From: Verrucomicrobia bacterium 12-59-8
GTDB taxonomy: Bacteria > Verrucomicrobiota > Verrucomicrobiae > Verrucomicrobiales > Verrucomicrobiaceae
Reading direction: 5' to 3'
Length of the DNA stretch: 7,888 nucleotides
Assembly: GCA_002279765.1 (NCBI GenBank)
Contig: NCCR01000195.1
Span: 1 to 7,888 of the forward strand
A program made the translations under genes and the position numbers. This document shows positions 1 to 6,436 of the stretch, piece by piece. Position 1 is the first letter of the stretch, and each line of letters begins with the position of its first letter. The notes below the pieces were generated by a model, which was given only the letters and a program-made list of their open reading frames with translations, was not told the DNA's origin and searched no databases.

Positions 1-142
1 AAAGGATGATCAGTGCATGGTTTACCTTGGCTGCAGTGCTTGAAGAAGGCATGGCTAACTGCGCATCGTTTCATCATTCATCCGCGTATCATCAGATGCG
101 CGCACTCGCTCTTATCGAGCCAGTCTGCTGATCTCTACTTCC

Positions 143-1000
143 ATGTCCGTCCCCTATTCTCGCCGCAACCTTCTGCGCCAGCTTACCGCATTGGCGGCGG
201 TCGGTTCCACTTCGCATGTTTTCGCGCGTGATCGCAAGCCGCGTGTCTTGATTGAGCGGGTTGAAATCTTGGTGCCGGGACTGCCCCCAGCGATGGACGG
301 CTTTCGCCTAGCTCAGCTGAGCGATCTTCATCTGGAGCCCTTCACCACGGCAGAGGATATTTTGGAGAGTGTGCAGGTCTGCAATGCTCTGAAGCCGGAT
401 ATGGTGGCTCTGACGGGTGATTTTGTGACCCATACGGCGCGGCCAGCTTCGCAGCTGGCAGAACTGATGTCCCAGCTCGAAGCGCCCTACGGCGTGTATG
501 CCAGCCTGGGCAATCATGATTTTGCCAGTGGTGCTCCCGAGGTTATACGGGCGCTCACGGAGCGCAAAATTCCTGTGCTGCGCAATGAAATTCGCCGAAT
601 CCGCACGGACCAAGGGCCGCTGATTCTCGGCGGCTTTGACTCCATGTATGTCAACAAGCCGGATGTGCGCAAGACCCTGCAGGACTGGAAGCAAAGCCAG
701 CCGCTGGTGCTCATGATGCATGAGCCGGATGCCGCCGACACCATTGCCGCCGCCGGCGTTAAGGCGCTGCAAATTTCCGGCCATACGCATGGCGGTCAGC
801 TCGTCTTTCGTGGCAAGGAGCCGATGTCGCTGCGCCGTGCCCGCTATGGCAAAAAGTATCTCGCTGGACGCTACGAAGTGGGTGGCCTGCAGGTGTATGT
901 GAACCGCGGCATTGGCTGCGTGGGGGTGCCCCTGCGAATTGGTGCCCCGCCGGAGGTGACGGAACTGACTCTGCGCAGTCCGGAACTGCTGCGGGCCTAA
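143..1000 (+). CDS. Tat-exported metallophosphoesterase, YaeI-like
   Basis: This 285-residue protein belongs to the calcineurin-like binuclear metallophosphoesterases, closest in layout to the YaeI phosphodiesterase family. The metal-binding motifs appear in order: SDLHLE (D61, H63), TGDF (D93), GNHD (N124-D126), MMHEP (H193) and SGHTHGGQ (H214, H216). The N-terminus carries SRRNLL at residues 6-11, followed by a short hydrophobic stretch and a possible cleavage site after VFA (residue 28). This is a good twin-arginine signal, so the enzyme is probably folded with its metals in the cytoplasm and exported. The substrate cannot be read from the sequence. Family members hydrolyse phosphodiesters, and the related chlamydial LpxG cleaves UDP-2,3-diacylglucosamine in lipid A synthesis, so a cell-envelope substrate is possible but unproven. 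The ATG at 143 is chosen because it places the twin arginines near the N-terminus; no Shine-Dalgarno sequence precedes it. pheS follows after 79 bp. Confidence 0.9.
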   Translation: MSVPYSRRNLLRQLTALAAVGSTSHVFARDRKPRVLIERVEILVPGLPPAMDGFRLAQLSDLHLEPFTTAEDILESVQVCNALKPDMVALTGDFVTHTARPASQLAELMSQLEAPYGVYASLGNHDFASGAPEVIRALTERKIPVLRNEIRRIRTDQGPLILGGFDSMYVNKPDVRKTLQDWKQSQPLVLMMHEPDAADTIAAAGVKALQISGHTHGGQLVFRGKEPMSLRRARYGKKYLAGRYEVGGLQVYVNRGIGCVGVPLRIGAPPEVTELTLRSPELLRA

Positions 1001-1079
1001 GTGCGCGCTTTGTGAGGGACGAGTCTGGCATGTTCCAAGGGTTGCATGCGGGCCATCTCGCAGCTAAGTGGCCGGTTCC

Positions 1080-2105
1080 ATGCTTTCCGACCTCGACTCT
1101 CTCAAAACCGCAGCCCTTGCCGCACTTGATGCTGCGCTGGATGAATCCGCACTCGAAGCTGTGCGCGTCAACTTTCTGGGCAAAAAAGGCAGTGTCACCG
1201 CTCTCAGCCAGGGCATGAAGGACGTGCCGGTGGAGCAGAAGAAGGAGGTGGGTGCCAAGCTCAATGAAGTGCGCACCGCCATCACCGAAGGCATCGACAC
1301 GAAGAAGCTCGCGCTTCAGGCCGCGCAAGATGGCAAAGCCGTGGAAGGCATCGACATCACGCTGCCGGGCCGTCCGGGGGCGGGCGTCGGCGCATTGCAT
1401 CCGCTCACGCAGATTCGTGATCTTGCCATCCGCACGCTGCGCCGCATGGGCTTCGCTTTGGCTGAAGGGCCGGAGATTGAAACGGAGTGGCATTGCTTTG
1501 ATGCGCTGAACACGCCTGCTGATCATCCGGCCCGCAATGAGAAGGATACCTTTTATCTTCCTGATGGCCGCCTGCTGCGTACGCACACGTCCAGTGTGCA
1601 GGTTCGTACCATGGAGGCTGCAAAGGCGCTGCCGATTCGCATCATTGCTCCTGGGGCTGCGTATCGCCGGGATGAGATCGACGCCACGCATCTCAGTGTT
1701 TTCAATCAGCTCGAAGGTCTCTATGTTAATCAGGACGTCAGCCTGGGTGACCTCAAAGGCACGCTGGAATACTTCTTCCGCGAGATCTTTGGTGCTGGTA
1801 CGGCGGTGCGTTTCCGTCCGCACTTTTTCCCGTTCACGGAGCCTAGCTTTGAGATTGATGTGAAACTCGAGGCGAAGGGCAAAGAGGCACGCTGGATTGA
1901 AATCGCTGGCTGTGGGATGGTTGATCCTGCCGTTTTCGCGGAGATTAACAAGGCGCGTGGTGATACGCTCTTTGATCCGGATACGACGACTGGATTTGCC
2001 TTTGGTCTTGGCCTTGATCGTCTAGCGATGATCATGCATGGCATCACGGACATTCGTCATCTGATTGAGAATGATGTGCGGTTTTTGCAGCAGTTTGCCG
2101 CGTGA
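1080..2105 (+). CDS. pheS: Phenylalanyl-tRNA synthetase alpha subunit
   Basis: PheS is the catalytic subunit of the cytoplasmic (alpha-beta)2 enzyme that activates phenylalanine with ATP and charges tRNA-Phe. The N-terminal coiled-coil arm (about residues 1-85) contains VNFLGKKGSV, like the E. coli arm. The class II core follows: HPLTQIRDL and the GPEIETEWHCFDALN region (107-143), DHPAR...DTFYL (149-160), LLRTHTSSVQVRTM (165-178), the motif 2 strand AAYRRDEIDATH (193-204), FPFTEPSFEID (250-260) and motif 3 GFAFGLGLDRLAM (305-317). The small residue in GFAFG that sizes the amino-acid pocket is alanine (A307), as in wild-type E. coli. The C-terminus LIENDVRFLQQF is typical. The length of 341 residues is normal. 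The ATG at 1080 is preferred over an in-frame GTG at 1068, which would add four residues (MAGS); neither has a clear ribosome-binding site. pheT begins 44 bp downstream, almost certainly in the same transcript. Confidence 0.97.
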   Translation: MLSDLDSLKTAALAALDAALDESALEAVRVNFLGKKGSVTALSQGMKDVPVEQKKEVGAKLNEVRTAITEGIDTKKLALQAAQDGKAVEGIDITLPGRPGAGVGALHPLTQIRDLAIRTLRRMGFALAEGPEIETEWHCFDALNTPADHPARNEKDTFYLPDGRLLRTHTSSVQVRTMEAAKALPIRIIAPGAAYRRDEIDATHLSVFNQLEGLYVNQDVSLGDLKGTLEYFFREIFGAGTAVRFRPHFFPFTEPSFEIDVKLEAKGKEARWIEIAGCGMVDPAVFAEINKARGDTLFDPDTTTGFAFGLGLDRLAMIMHGITDIRHLIENDVRFLQQFAA

Positions 2106-2149
2106 TCTTCAGCGGCTCCTTTTGATCCCTTTTCTTCCCTTTTCCTTTC
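2106..2149 (+). promoter_or_regulatory. Pyrimidine-rich pheT leader with tandem repeat
   Basis: The 44-bp spacer between pheS and pheT is almost entirely C and T in its second half. It contains a tandem direct repeat with a 10-nt period, CCCTTTTC at 2127-2134 and again at 2137-2144, ending six bases before the pheT ATG. No AGGAGG-like element is present. Pyrimidine-rich leaders can recruit ribosomal protein S1 to Shine-Dalgarno-free messages. That this one does so is inference. I see no hairpin or terminator in the spacer, which fits cotranscription of the two synthetase genes. Confidence 0.45.
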
Positions 2150-4543
2150 ATGCAAGTTTCCCTCTCCTGGCTCAGCACACACCTCGATCTGAGTTCCTAC
2201 ACCATCCCACAGATTTCTGATCTTCTCACTTTTGCTGGTGTCGAAGTCGAAGGCATTGAAGAACGTGGTGTCGCCACCGACAAGGTGGTTGTCGCGCAGA
2301 TTCAGTCCTTTGAGCAGCATCCGAATGCTGACAAACTCAGCGTTTGTCAGGTGGATGACGGCAGCGGTACGCTGCGTCAGATTGTCTGTGGTGCGAAGAA
2401 CTTCAAAGCGGGGGATAAGGTTCCGCTCGCGCTTCCGGGGGCTGTTTTGCCCGGCGGATTCACTATCAAGGAAGGCAAGCTGCGCGGGGTCGATTCCCTC
2501 GGCATGCTGTGTAGCGGCAAGGAGCTCGGCATTGGCGAGGACACCGGTGGCCTGCTCATCATGGCGGCTGATTCGCCGGTGGGCACGCCGTTCAACCAGC
2601 TCAATCCTGCTGATGTGCTGTTCGATCTGGAAATCACGCCGAACCGTTCTGATCTGCTCTCTCACCTCGGGCTTGCCCGCGAACTCGCCGCCCTCACTGG
2701 TCTGCCGCTCAAAGGCGAGCGTCATCACGCAGTCACAAGCACAAAAGTGAAGGCTGCTGACGAGGAGCAAATTGTGATCAAGGCCGCTGAAGCCTGCCCG
2801 CTTTATACCGCTCGGATCATCAAGGGCGTCAAAGTCGGCCCCAGCCCGGAGTGGCTGCGTCGTCGTTTGGAAAGCATCGGCCTGCGTCCGATCAACAGCA
2901 TCGTGGACATCACGAACTATGTGATGATGGAGATGGGCCAGTCGCTGCACTGCTTTGATCTCGACAAGCTGAATGGTGGGATCGTCGTCCGCATGGCCGC
3001 CGAGGGTGAAAAATTTCTGGCACTGGATGGCCAGACCTACGGACTGCAAACGGATGATCTCGTCATCGCGGACAGTCAGCGACCGGTCGCCATCGCGGGT
3101 GTCATGGGTGGTGAGGAAACGGGTGTCACTGAGACCACCGTCAACGTCCTGTTGGAAAGCGCCTACTTCGCACCCAGCGGCATCCGCCGCACCTCACGCC
3201 GCCTCGGGCTGAGCAGTGACAGCAGCTACCGTTTTGAGCGTGGGATTGATCCGCAGCAGGTGCAGGGAGGTTCGGAACTCGCCACGAAGCTTATTCTCAC
3301 CATCGCCGGTGGCATTGCTGAAGATGTGGTTCAAGTCGCGGGTGAAACGCCCAAGCTCGTCGGAGAAGTCACGCTTGATGAAAACCGTGCGCGCAGACTG
3401 CTCGGCACGCCTGACATGACGGGCGATGAAATTCACGCCATCCTTGAAAAGCTTGGTCTGACCAAGAAGTCCGCCAGCAAGGAGACAAGCCACTGGATCA
3501 TTCCGAGCTACCGTCTCGATCTCCAGCGTCCGGTCGATCTTGTTGAAGAAGTTGCCCGAGTCATCGGTCTGGATCGTGTGCCGTCGCGTCAGGCCGCTGT
3601 TGCTTCCCCTGTCGAGGCTGCGGATCGCACGTATGATTTCGCGATGAACCTGCGCCATTCCCTGGCCGCCCGCGGATTCTTCGAAGCGCAAACATTGCGT
3701 CTCATTTCGGATGCGCAACTCGCTGACAGTCTCGGCGGTGGACAAGGCGTGGCGGTGAAAAATCCGCTGAGCGAAGATCATACCACGCTGCGACCCAGCA
3801 TTGTTCCGGGCTTGGTAGCCACTGCGGCGCTCAACATCCGCCAGGGGTTGCACCGTCTGCGTTTCTTCGAGATTGGTCGTGTCTTCCTTACGCTGCCGAA
3901 GGGCGGCAGCCGAGAAGAAGAACGCCTCGCGGTGCTTCTCAGCGGTCCCGTGTCGCCGACGAGCTGGCATGGCCGCGAACCGCAGCCGGCCGACATTCAT
4001 GAACTTGTCGGTCAGATCCAAAATCTCACGCGCACGCCGCTCGAAGTCCGTCCGGCGAAGGAAAACGGTGTGAATTATCTTCTGACCAGCGAGCTCCGTG
4101 CGGGGAACCGCATCCTCGGGTGGATCGCGCAACTGCACCCAGCTCGTGCGCGTGAAATCAATGCGCGTCATCCTGTGTATGTCGCCGAGTTACTCATCAG
4201 CGCTCTGCGTCAGGGCAGCACCGGACCCACGAAATTTGAAGAGCTTCCGCGCTTCCCTGGCATGACGCGTGACGTCGCCATGGAAGTCCCAGCGGATCTT
4301 CTGCACGCCAAGGTGGCTGCGTTCTTTGCCTCCCAGAAACATCCGTTGTTTGTGGGAGCCGAAGTCTTCGATGTTTTCGCTGATTCATCAGGAGCGAAGA
4401 TTGCGAAAGATCGCAAATCCATCGCGTGGACCCTCACCTACCGTTCCGCTGAGAAGACTCTCGAAACTGCCGAAGTCGATGCTGCTCACACAGCCATCCT
4501 CACGGCGCTGGAGAAGACCTTGCCCGCGACGGTGCGGAGATAG
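2150..4543 (+). CDS. pheT: Phenylalanyl-tRNA synthetase beta subunit
   Basis: PheT partners PheS, binds tRNA-Phe and hydrolyses mischarged Tyr-tRNA-Phe. All standard domains of the long bacterial form (about 800 residues) are visible. They are the EMAP/OB-fold tRNA-binding domain at about 44-150 (HPNADKLSVCQVD, IVCGAKNF, KLRGVDSLGMLCSGKELG), the B1/ITPNRSDLLSHLG region at 161-174, and the B3/4 editing domain at about 213-375. They continue with the B5 domain at about 405-475 (VEEVARVIGLDRVP), the catalytic-like core at about 490-680, and the C-terminal FDX-ACB domain at about 700-795 (PRFPGMTRDVAMEVP). In the editing domain I match H267, E336 and S356 to E. coli H261, E334 and T354 from memory; S358 replaces the E. 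coli alanine at 356. Editing is therefore probably intact. The start has no Shine-Dalgarno sequence but lies directly after a pyrimidine tract. The 330- and 325-residue antisense frames inside it are shadows. Confidence 0.97.
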   Translation: MQVSLSWLSTHLDLSSYTIPQISDLLTFAGVEVEGIEERGVATDKVVVAQIQSFEQHPNADKLSVCQVDDGSGTLRQIVCGAKNFKAGDKVPLALPGAVLPGGFTIKEGKLRGVDSLGMLCSGKELGIGEDTGGLLIMAADSPVGTPFNQLNPADVLFDLEITPNRSDLLSHLGLARELAALTGLPLKGERHHAVTSTKVKAADEEQIVIKAAEACPLYTARIIKGVKVGPSPEWLRRRLESIGLRPINSIVDITNYVMMEMGQSLHCFDLDKLNGGIVVRMAAEGEKFLALDGQTYGLQTDDLVIADSQRPVAIAGVMGGEETGVTETTVNVLLESAYFAPSGIRRTSRRLGLSSDSSYRFERGIDPQQVQGGSELATKLILTIAGGIAEDVVQVAGETPKLVGEVTLDENRARRLLGTPDMTGDEIHAILEKLGLTKKSASKETSHWIIPSYRLDLQRPVDLVEEVARVIGLDRVPSRQAAVASPVEAADRTYDFAMNLRHSLAARGFFEAQTLRLISDAQLADSLGGGQGVAVKNPLSEDHTTLRPSIVPGLVATAALNIRQGLHRLRFFEIGRVFLTLPKGGSREEERLAVLLSGPVSPTSWHGREPQPADIHELVGQIQNLTRTPLEVRPAKENGVNYLLTSELRAGNRILGWIAQLHPARAREINARHPVYVAELLISALRQGSTGPTKFEELPRFPGMTRDVAMEVPADLLHAKVAAFFASQKHPLFVGAEVFDVFADSSGAKIAKDRKSIAWTLTYRSAEKTLETAEVDAAHTAILTALEKTLPATVRR

Positions 4544-4556
4544 GATTCATTTTGTT

Positions 4557-4599
4557 GATGACGAACCACCATCGCAATAATTCGCGTTGGTGTTTCATC
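4557..4599. terminator. Imperfect hairpin between convergent genes
   Basis: The 77-bp gap between the ends of pheT and the ParE-type toxin contains an imperfect stem. GATGA at 4557-4561 pairs with TCATC at 4595-4599. It continues as AAC/GTT, ACCA/TGGT and CGC/GCG, giving 15 base pairs around an 8-nt AT-rich loop at 4576-4583, with one 2-nt bulge, one 1-nt bulge and one T-T mismatch. It stands where both transcripts must stop. There is no T-run after the stem on either strand, so it is not a textbook intrinsic terminator. A smaller perfect hairpin, GATGC-4 nt-GCATC, follows at 4603-4616. Confidence 0.35.
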
Positions 4600-4620
4600 G
4601 CTGATGCGTGGGCATCTAAG

Positions 4621-4944
4621 TCAAGCCGGCAGGTCGCCTTCTTCCAGAGGTCTCCGTGAGTGATGCCGCACCGAAAGGATGACCACGCGTTTGCCTGAGA
4701 TGGTGAAGAGGATGAGGAACTGGCTGCGGTGTTTGCGAAAGAGGATCTGGCGAATCTCGACTGGGAACCTGCGGCTTTCCGGGGCCAGGCGATGTCGACC
4801 TGGATCGGATGCGAGCGACTCCACTTTGGCGATCAGATCGTCCCGCCACCTCACAGCAGAGATAGGCGTGCGGGCCTTGATCCATAGGTAAACATTCTCT
4901 AATTCGCTCTGCGCATGCGGCGTGTATTCAATTTCGAAACTCAT
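4621..4944 (-). CDS. ParE/RelE-type toxin of a type II TA module
   Basis: This 107-residue basic protein has the ParE layout of the RelE/ParE toxin superfamily. It opens with FEIEYTPHAQSELENVYLW (3-21), the N-terminal strand and first helix. A second helix follows (about 28-46) with the SLASDPGRHRLAPES turn (43-57). The C-terminal sheet is EIRQILF (63-69), FLILFTISGKRVVILSVRH (76-94) and a basic end HSRRPLEE. ParE proteins inhibit DNA gyrase and RelE proteins cut mRNA at the ribosome. The fold is clear but the target is not, although the first-helix and VRHxxR pattern favours ParE. The ATG overlaps the antitoxin stop as ATGA (4941-4944), so toxin translation depends on antitoxin translation, the usual arrangement. 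The length is normal, and no frameshift or stop is seen. It is the last gene of the - strand block. Confidence 0.88.
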   Translation of the reverse strand: MSFEIEYTPHAQSELENVYLWIKARTPISAVRWRDDLIAKVESLASDPGRHRLAPESRRFPVEIRQILFRKHRSQFLILFTISGKRVVILSVRHHSRRPLEEGDLPA

Positions 4945-5213
4945 AGTTCGCGCAACCGCTGATGCACGGCCTTGGCGGATATGGTTTTGCCTGCGGCCAT
5001 CTGGGTGAGGCTGGTTTGAATGGATTTTATGCTGGCGAGCTCCTCCATAGCATCCTGCATCTTCTCGTAAGCCTTGCGCCCGACCAGGACGGCTTCGGCA
5101 CGGCCATTGACCGTCAGGACCTCCGGCCGCCCGGTCTTGTTGACTCGGTTCAAGTGGCTCTTAGCGTTGCGCTGAAAATCGGTCAGAGGGTGAATGTCTT
5201 CGAGCTGGAACAT
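4941..5213 (-). CDS. Phd/YefM-type antitoxin
   Basis: This protein of about 90 residues precedes the ParE-type toxin and matches the Phd/YefM antitoxin pattern. The N-terminal DNA-binding part is MFQLEDIHPLTDFQRNAKSH with LNRVNKTGRPEVLTVNGRAEAVLVGRKAYEKM after it. In this family that part forms the dimer, and the TGRPxxLTxNGxxxAVLV strand-turn-strand is its hallmark. The remaining region (about 53-90, EELASIKSI...KAVHQRLREL) is helical and charged, as expected for the toxin-wrapping tail. I chose the ATG at 5213 because the family fold begins there. Upstream ATGs at 5228 and 5282 are in frame; the last would overlap the aminotransferase gene and adds an unfamily-like sequence. A perfect palindrome at 5226-5239 lies just upstream and is a candidate site for autorepression. 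The gap to the aminotransferase stop is 52 bp from this start. Confidence 0.88.
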   Translation of the reverse strand: MFQLEDIHPLTDFQRNAKSHLNRVNKTGRPEVLTVNGRAEAVLVGRKAYEKMQDAMEELASIKSIQTSLTQMAAGKTISAKAVHQRLREL

Positions 5214-5225
5214 GACTGGAATAAA

Positions 5226-5239
5226 CATGGAATTCCATG
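5226..5239. promoter_or_regulatory. Perfect 14-bp palindrome, candidate TA operator
   Basis: CATGGAATTCCATG is a perfect 14-bp inverted repeat centred 20 bp upstream of the preferred antitoxin ATG. It lies between the aminotransferase stop and the antitoxin. Phd/YefM antitoxins repress their own operons by binding short palindromes near the start, so the position fits. About one chance 14-bp palindrome is expected per 16 kb, so the sequence alone is weak evidence. I could not find convincing -35 and -10 boxes beside it. Confidence 0.4.
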
Positions 5240-5265
5240 CGAATCCAGCGCCTATTCGCTGGCTG

Positions 5266-6435
5266 CTATGCTGCCTCCCCAATCACCTGCGCCAAGCGAT
5301 CCATCTCGGCTTCTGTATTGTAGAAATGCGGGCTGAAGCGCAGCAGCGGTTCTCCGGCGCGGTTGTGGCGCAGGGAGGTGGTGATGTTGTTGTCGGTGAG
5401 ATGTGCGGAGATGTCCGCCAGCGAACGCTGGGGATGCTGCACGGTGGTGATGCAGGAGGCGTTGATCGTTTGGGGATCGGGGCCGAGGAAGGTGAATCCC
5501 AGCGGCTGCAATCCGGCATGGAGGCGGGCTTTGAGCTTTAGAAGCTGGGCGCTGATGGCGGGGAGGCCGATCTCCTGAATCAGGTCGATGCCGGCTTTCA
5601 TGCCGAGGATTCCGGAGATGTTGAGGGCACCGGGTTCGTAGCGACGGCCGCCGCGCTCGAAGGCGATTTCTTCCTGCGCGATGAAGTTGGGGCTGCGGAC
5701 GTTCCAGGAGCCGAGGAGGCTGGGGCGCAGCATGTCCTGCAGTTCTTCGCGCACGTAAAAGATGCCAGCGCTCATGGGGCCGAGCATCCATTTGTGGGAG
5801 TCGGCGGAGAGGAAGTCGACGTGATCGACACGGGTTTCGAAGGCACCGACGGTTTGGATAGCATCGAGGCAGAAGAGGATGCCGCGCGCGCGCAGCATGC
5901 GGCCGATGCGGTCGATTTCGATGCGGTAGCCGCTGAGGAAATGGCAGGAGGCGAGGGCGACGAGCTTGGTCTTGGGCGTGAGCGCCGCCTCGACGAGTTC
6001 GGGTGTAATCGCACCGGGAGAGGTGGGCTGGAGGCGCTTTAAAACGACGCCATGGCGTTTGAGATCGCTCCAGGGGTACACGTTGGCGGGATAATCATCG
6101 AGATAGCTCACCACCTCGTCACCCGCCTGCCATGGCAGACCGTTGGCGACCAAACTGAGGCCGACCGAGGTCGGGCCGATGAGGGCGATTTCGCAGGCTT
6201 TAGCACCGATCAATCCGGCGGCAACGACGCGTGTTTCGTTCACCGCTTTCCACGCCTCGGGATACTCCTGCATGCGCAAGCAGCATTGTTCGAGGTAGTC
6301 CTGCATCGTGCGTGTGACACGGCGCGGCAGGATGGTGACGCCGGCATGGGCGAGGAAGAGGCTGTCCTTGATCACCGGAAACTCCTGCTGACGCAGGGCT
6401 TCATCCGCGAGCAAACCTTCCAGTGTGAGTGCCAT
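5266..6435 (-). CDS. Class V PLP-dependent aminotransferase family enzyme
   Basis: This 389-residue protein has the fold-type I, class V aminotransferase layout shared by cysteine desulfurases, selenocysteine lyases and isopenicillin N epimerase-like enzymes. Visible landmarks are the N-terminal FLAHAGVTILP (27-37) and the phosphate-binding PTSVGLSLVANGL (88-100). Also visible are ASCHFLSGYRIEIDRIG (162-178), the PLP aspartate in CLDAIQTVG (D191, with Q194), the Schiff-base lysine in ADSHKWMLGP (K215), and YEPGALNISG (266-275). The C-terminal region ITTSLRHNRAGEPLLRFSPH (351-370) corresponds to the desulfurase active-site loop but has no cysteine. Sulfur transfer of the SufS kind is therefore unlikely, and a lyase, epimerase or aminotransferase activity is more plausible. 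The substrate is unknown. The start is one base after the stop of the RelE-like gene (TGA-T-ATG), so translation is probably coupled. It is probably cytosolic, as no signal peptide is seen. Confidence 0.88.
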   Translation of the reverse strand: MALTLEGLLADEALRQQEFPVIKDSLFLAHAGVTILPRRVTRTMQDYLEQCCLRMQEYPEAWKAVNETRVVAAGLIGAKACEIALIGPTSVGLSLVANGLPWQAGDEVVSYLDDYPANVYPWSDLKRHGVVLKRLQPTSPGAITPELVEAALTPKTKLVALASCHFLSGYRIEIDRIGRMLRARGILFCLDAIQTVGAFETRVDHVDFLSADSHKWMLGPMSAGIFYVREELQDMLRPSLLGSWNVRSPNFIAQEEIAFERGGRRYEPGALNISGILGMKAGIDLIQEIGLPAISAQLLKLKARLHAGLQPLGFTFLGPDPQTINASCITTVQHPQRSLADISAHLTDNNITTSLRHNRAGEPLLRFSPHFYNTEAEMDRLAQVIGEAA

Positions 6436-6436
6436 A

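Noticed and set aside
1..52. Possible divergent gene start on the - strand (ATG at 52, open to the left edge)
   Set aside because: Only 17 codons are visible, with no ribosome-binding site or family pattern, so it cannot be supported.
61..101. 7-bp inverted repeat GCGCATC (61-67) and GATGCGC (95-101) upstream of the phosphoesterase
   Set aside because: The arms are short and the loop is 27 nt, so chance is likely. No promoter boxes with proper spacing were found around it.
1..131. Frame open from the left edge on the + strand ending with TGA at 129-131, possibly the tail of an upstream gene
   Set aside because: Only about 42 codons are visible, with no recognisable motif, and such an open stretch is expected by chance at this length.
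1042..1070. TTGCAT and TAAGTG with 17-bp spacing before pheS, as a promoter
   Set aside because: Both boxes match the consensus poorly, and the predicted start would leave almost no leader. The 79-bp gap otherwise shows nothing clear.
759..1823. 354-residue open frame on the - strand across the phosphoesterase and pheS
   Set aside because: It lies opposite two strongly recognised genes, has no family features and a low-complexity Arg/His/Ala-rich translation. It is a shadow of codon bias on the + strand.
2057..4171. Two long - strand open frames (330 and 325 residues) inside pheT
   Set aside because: pheT is intact with all its domains across this stretch, and the antisense translations show no recognisable motif.
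5214..5282. Longer antitoxin start at 5282 (113 residues)
   Set aside because: It would overlap the aminotransferase stop, and its first 23 residues do not look like the Phd/YefM family, which begins at the ATG at 5213.
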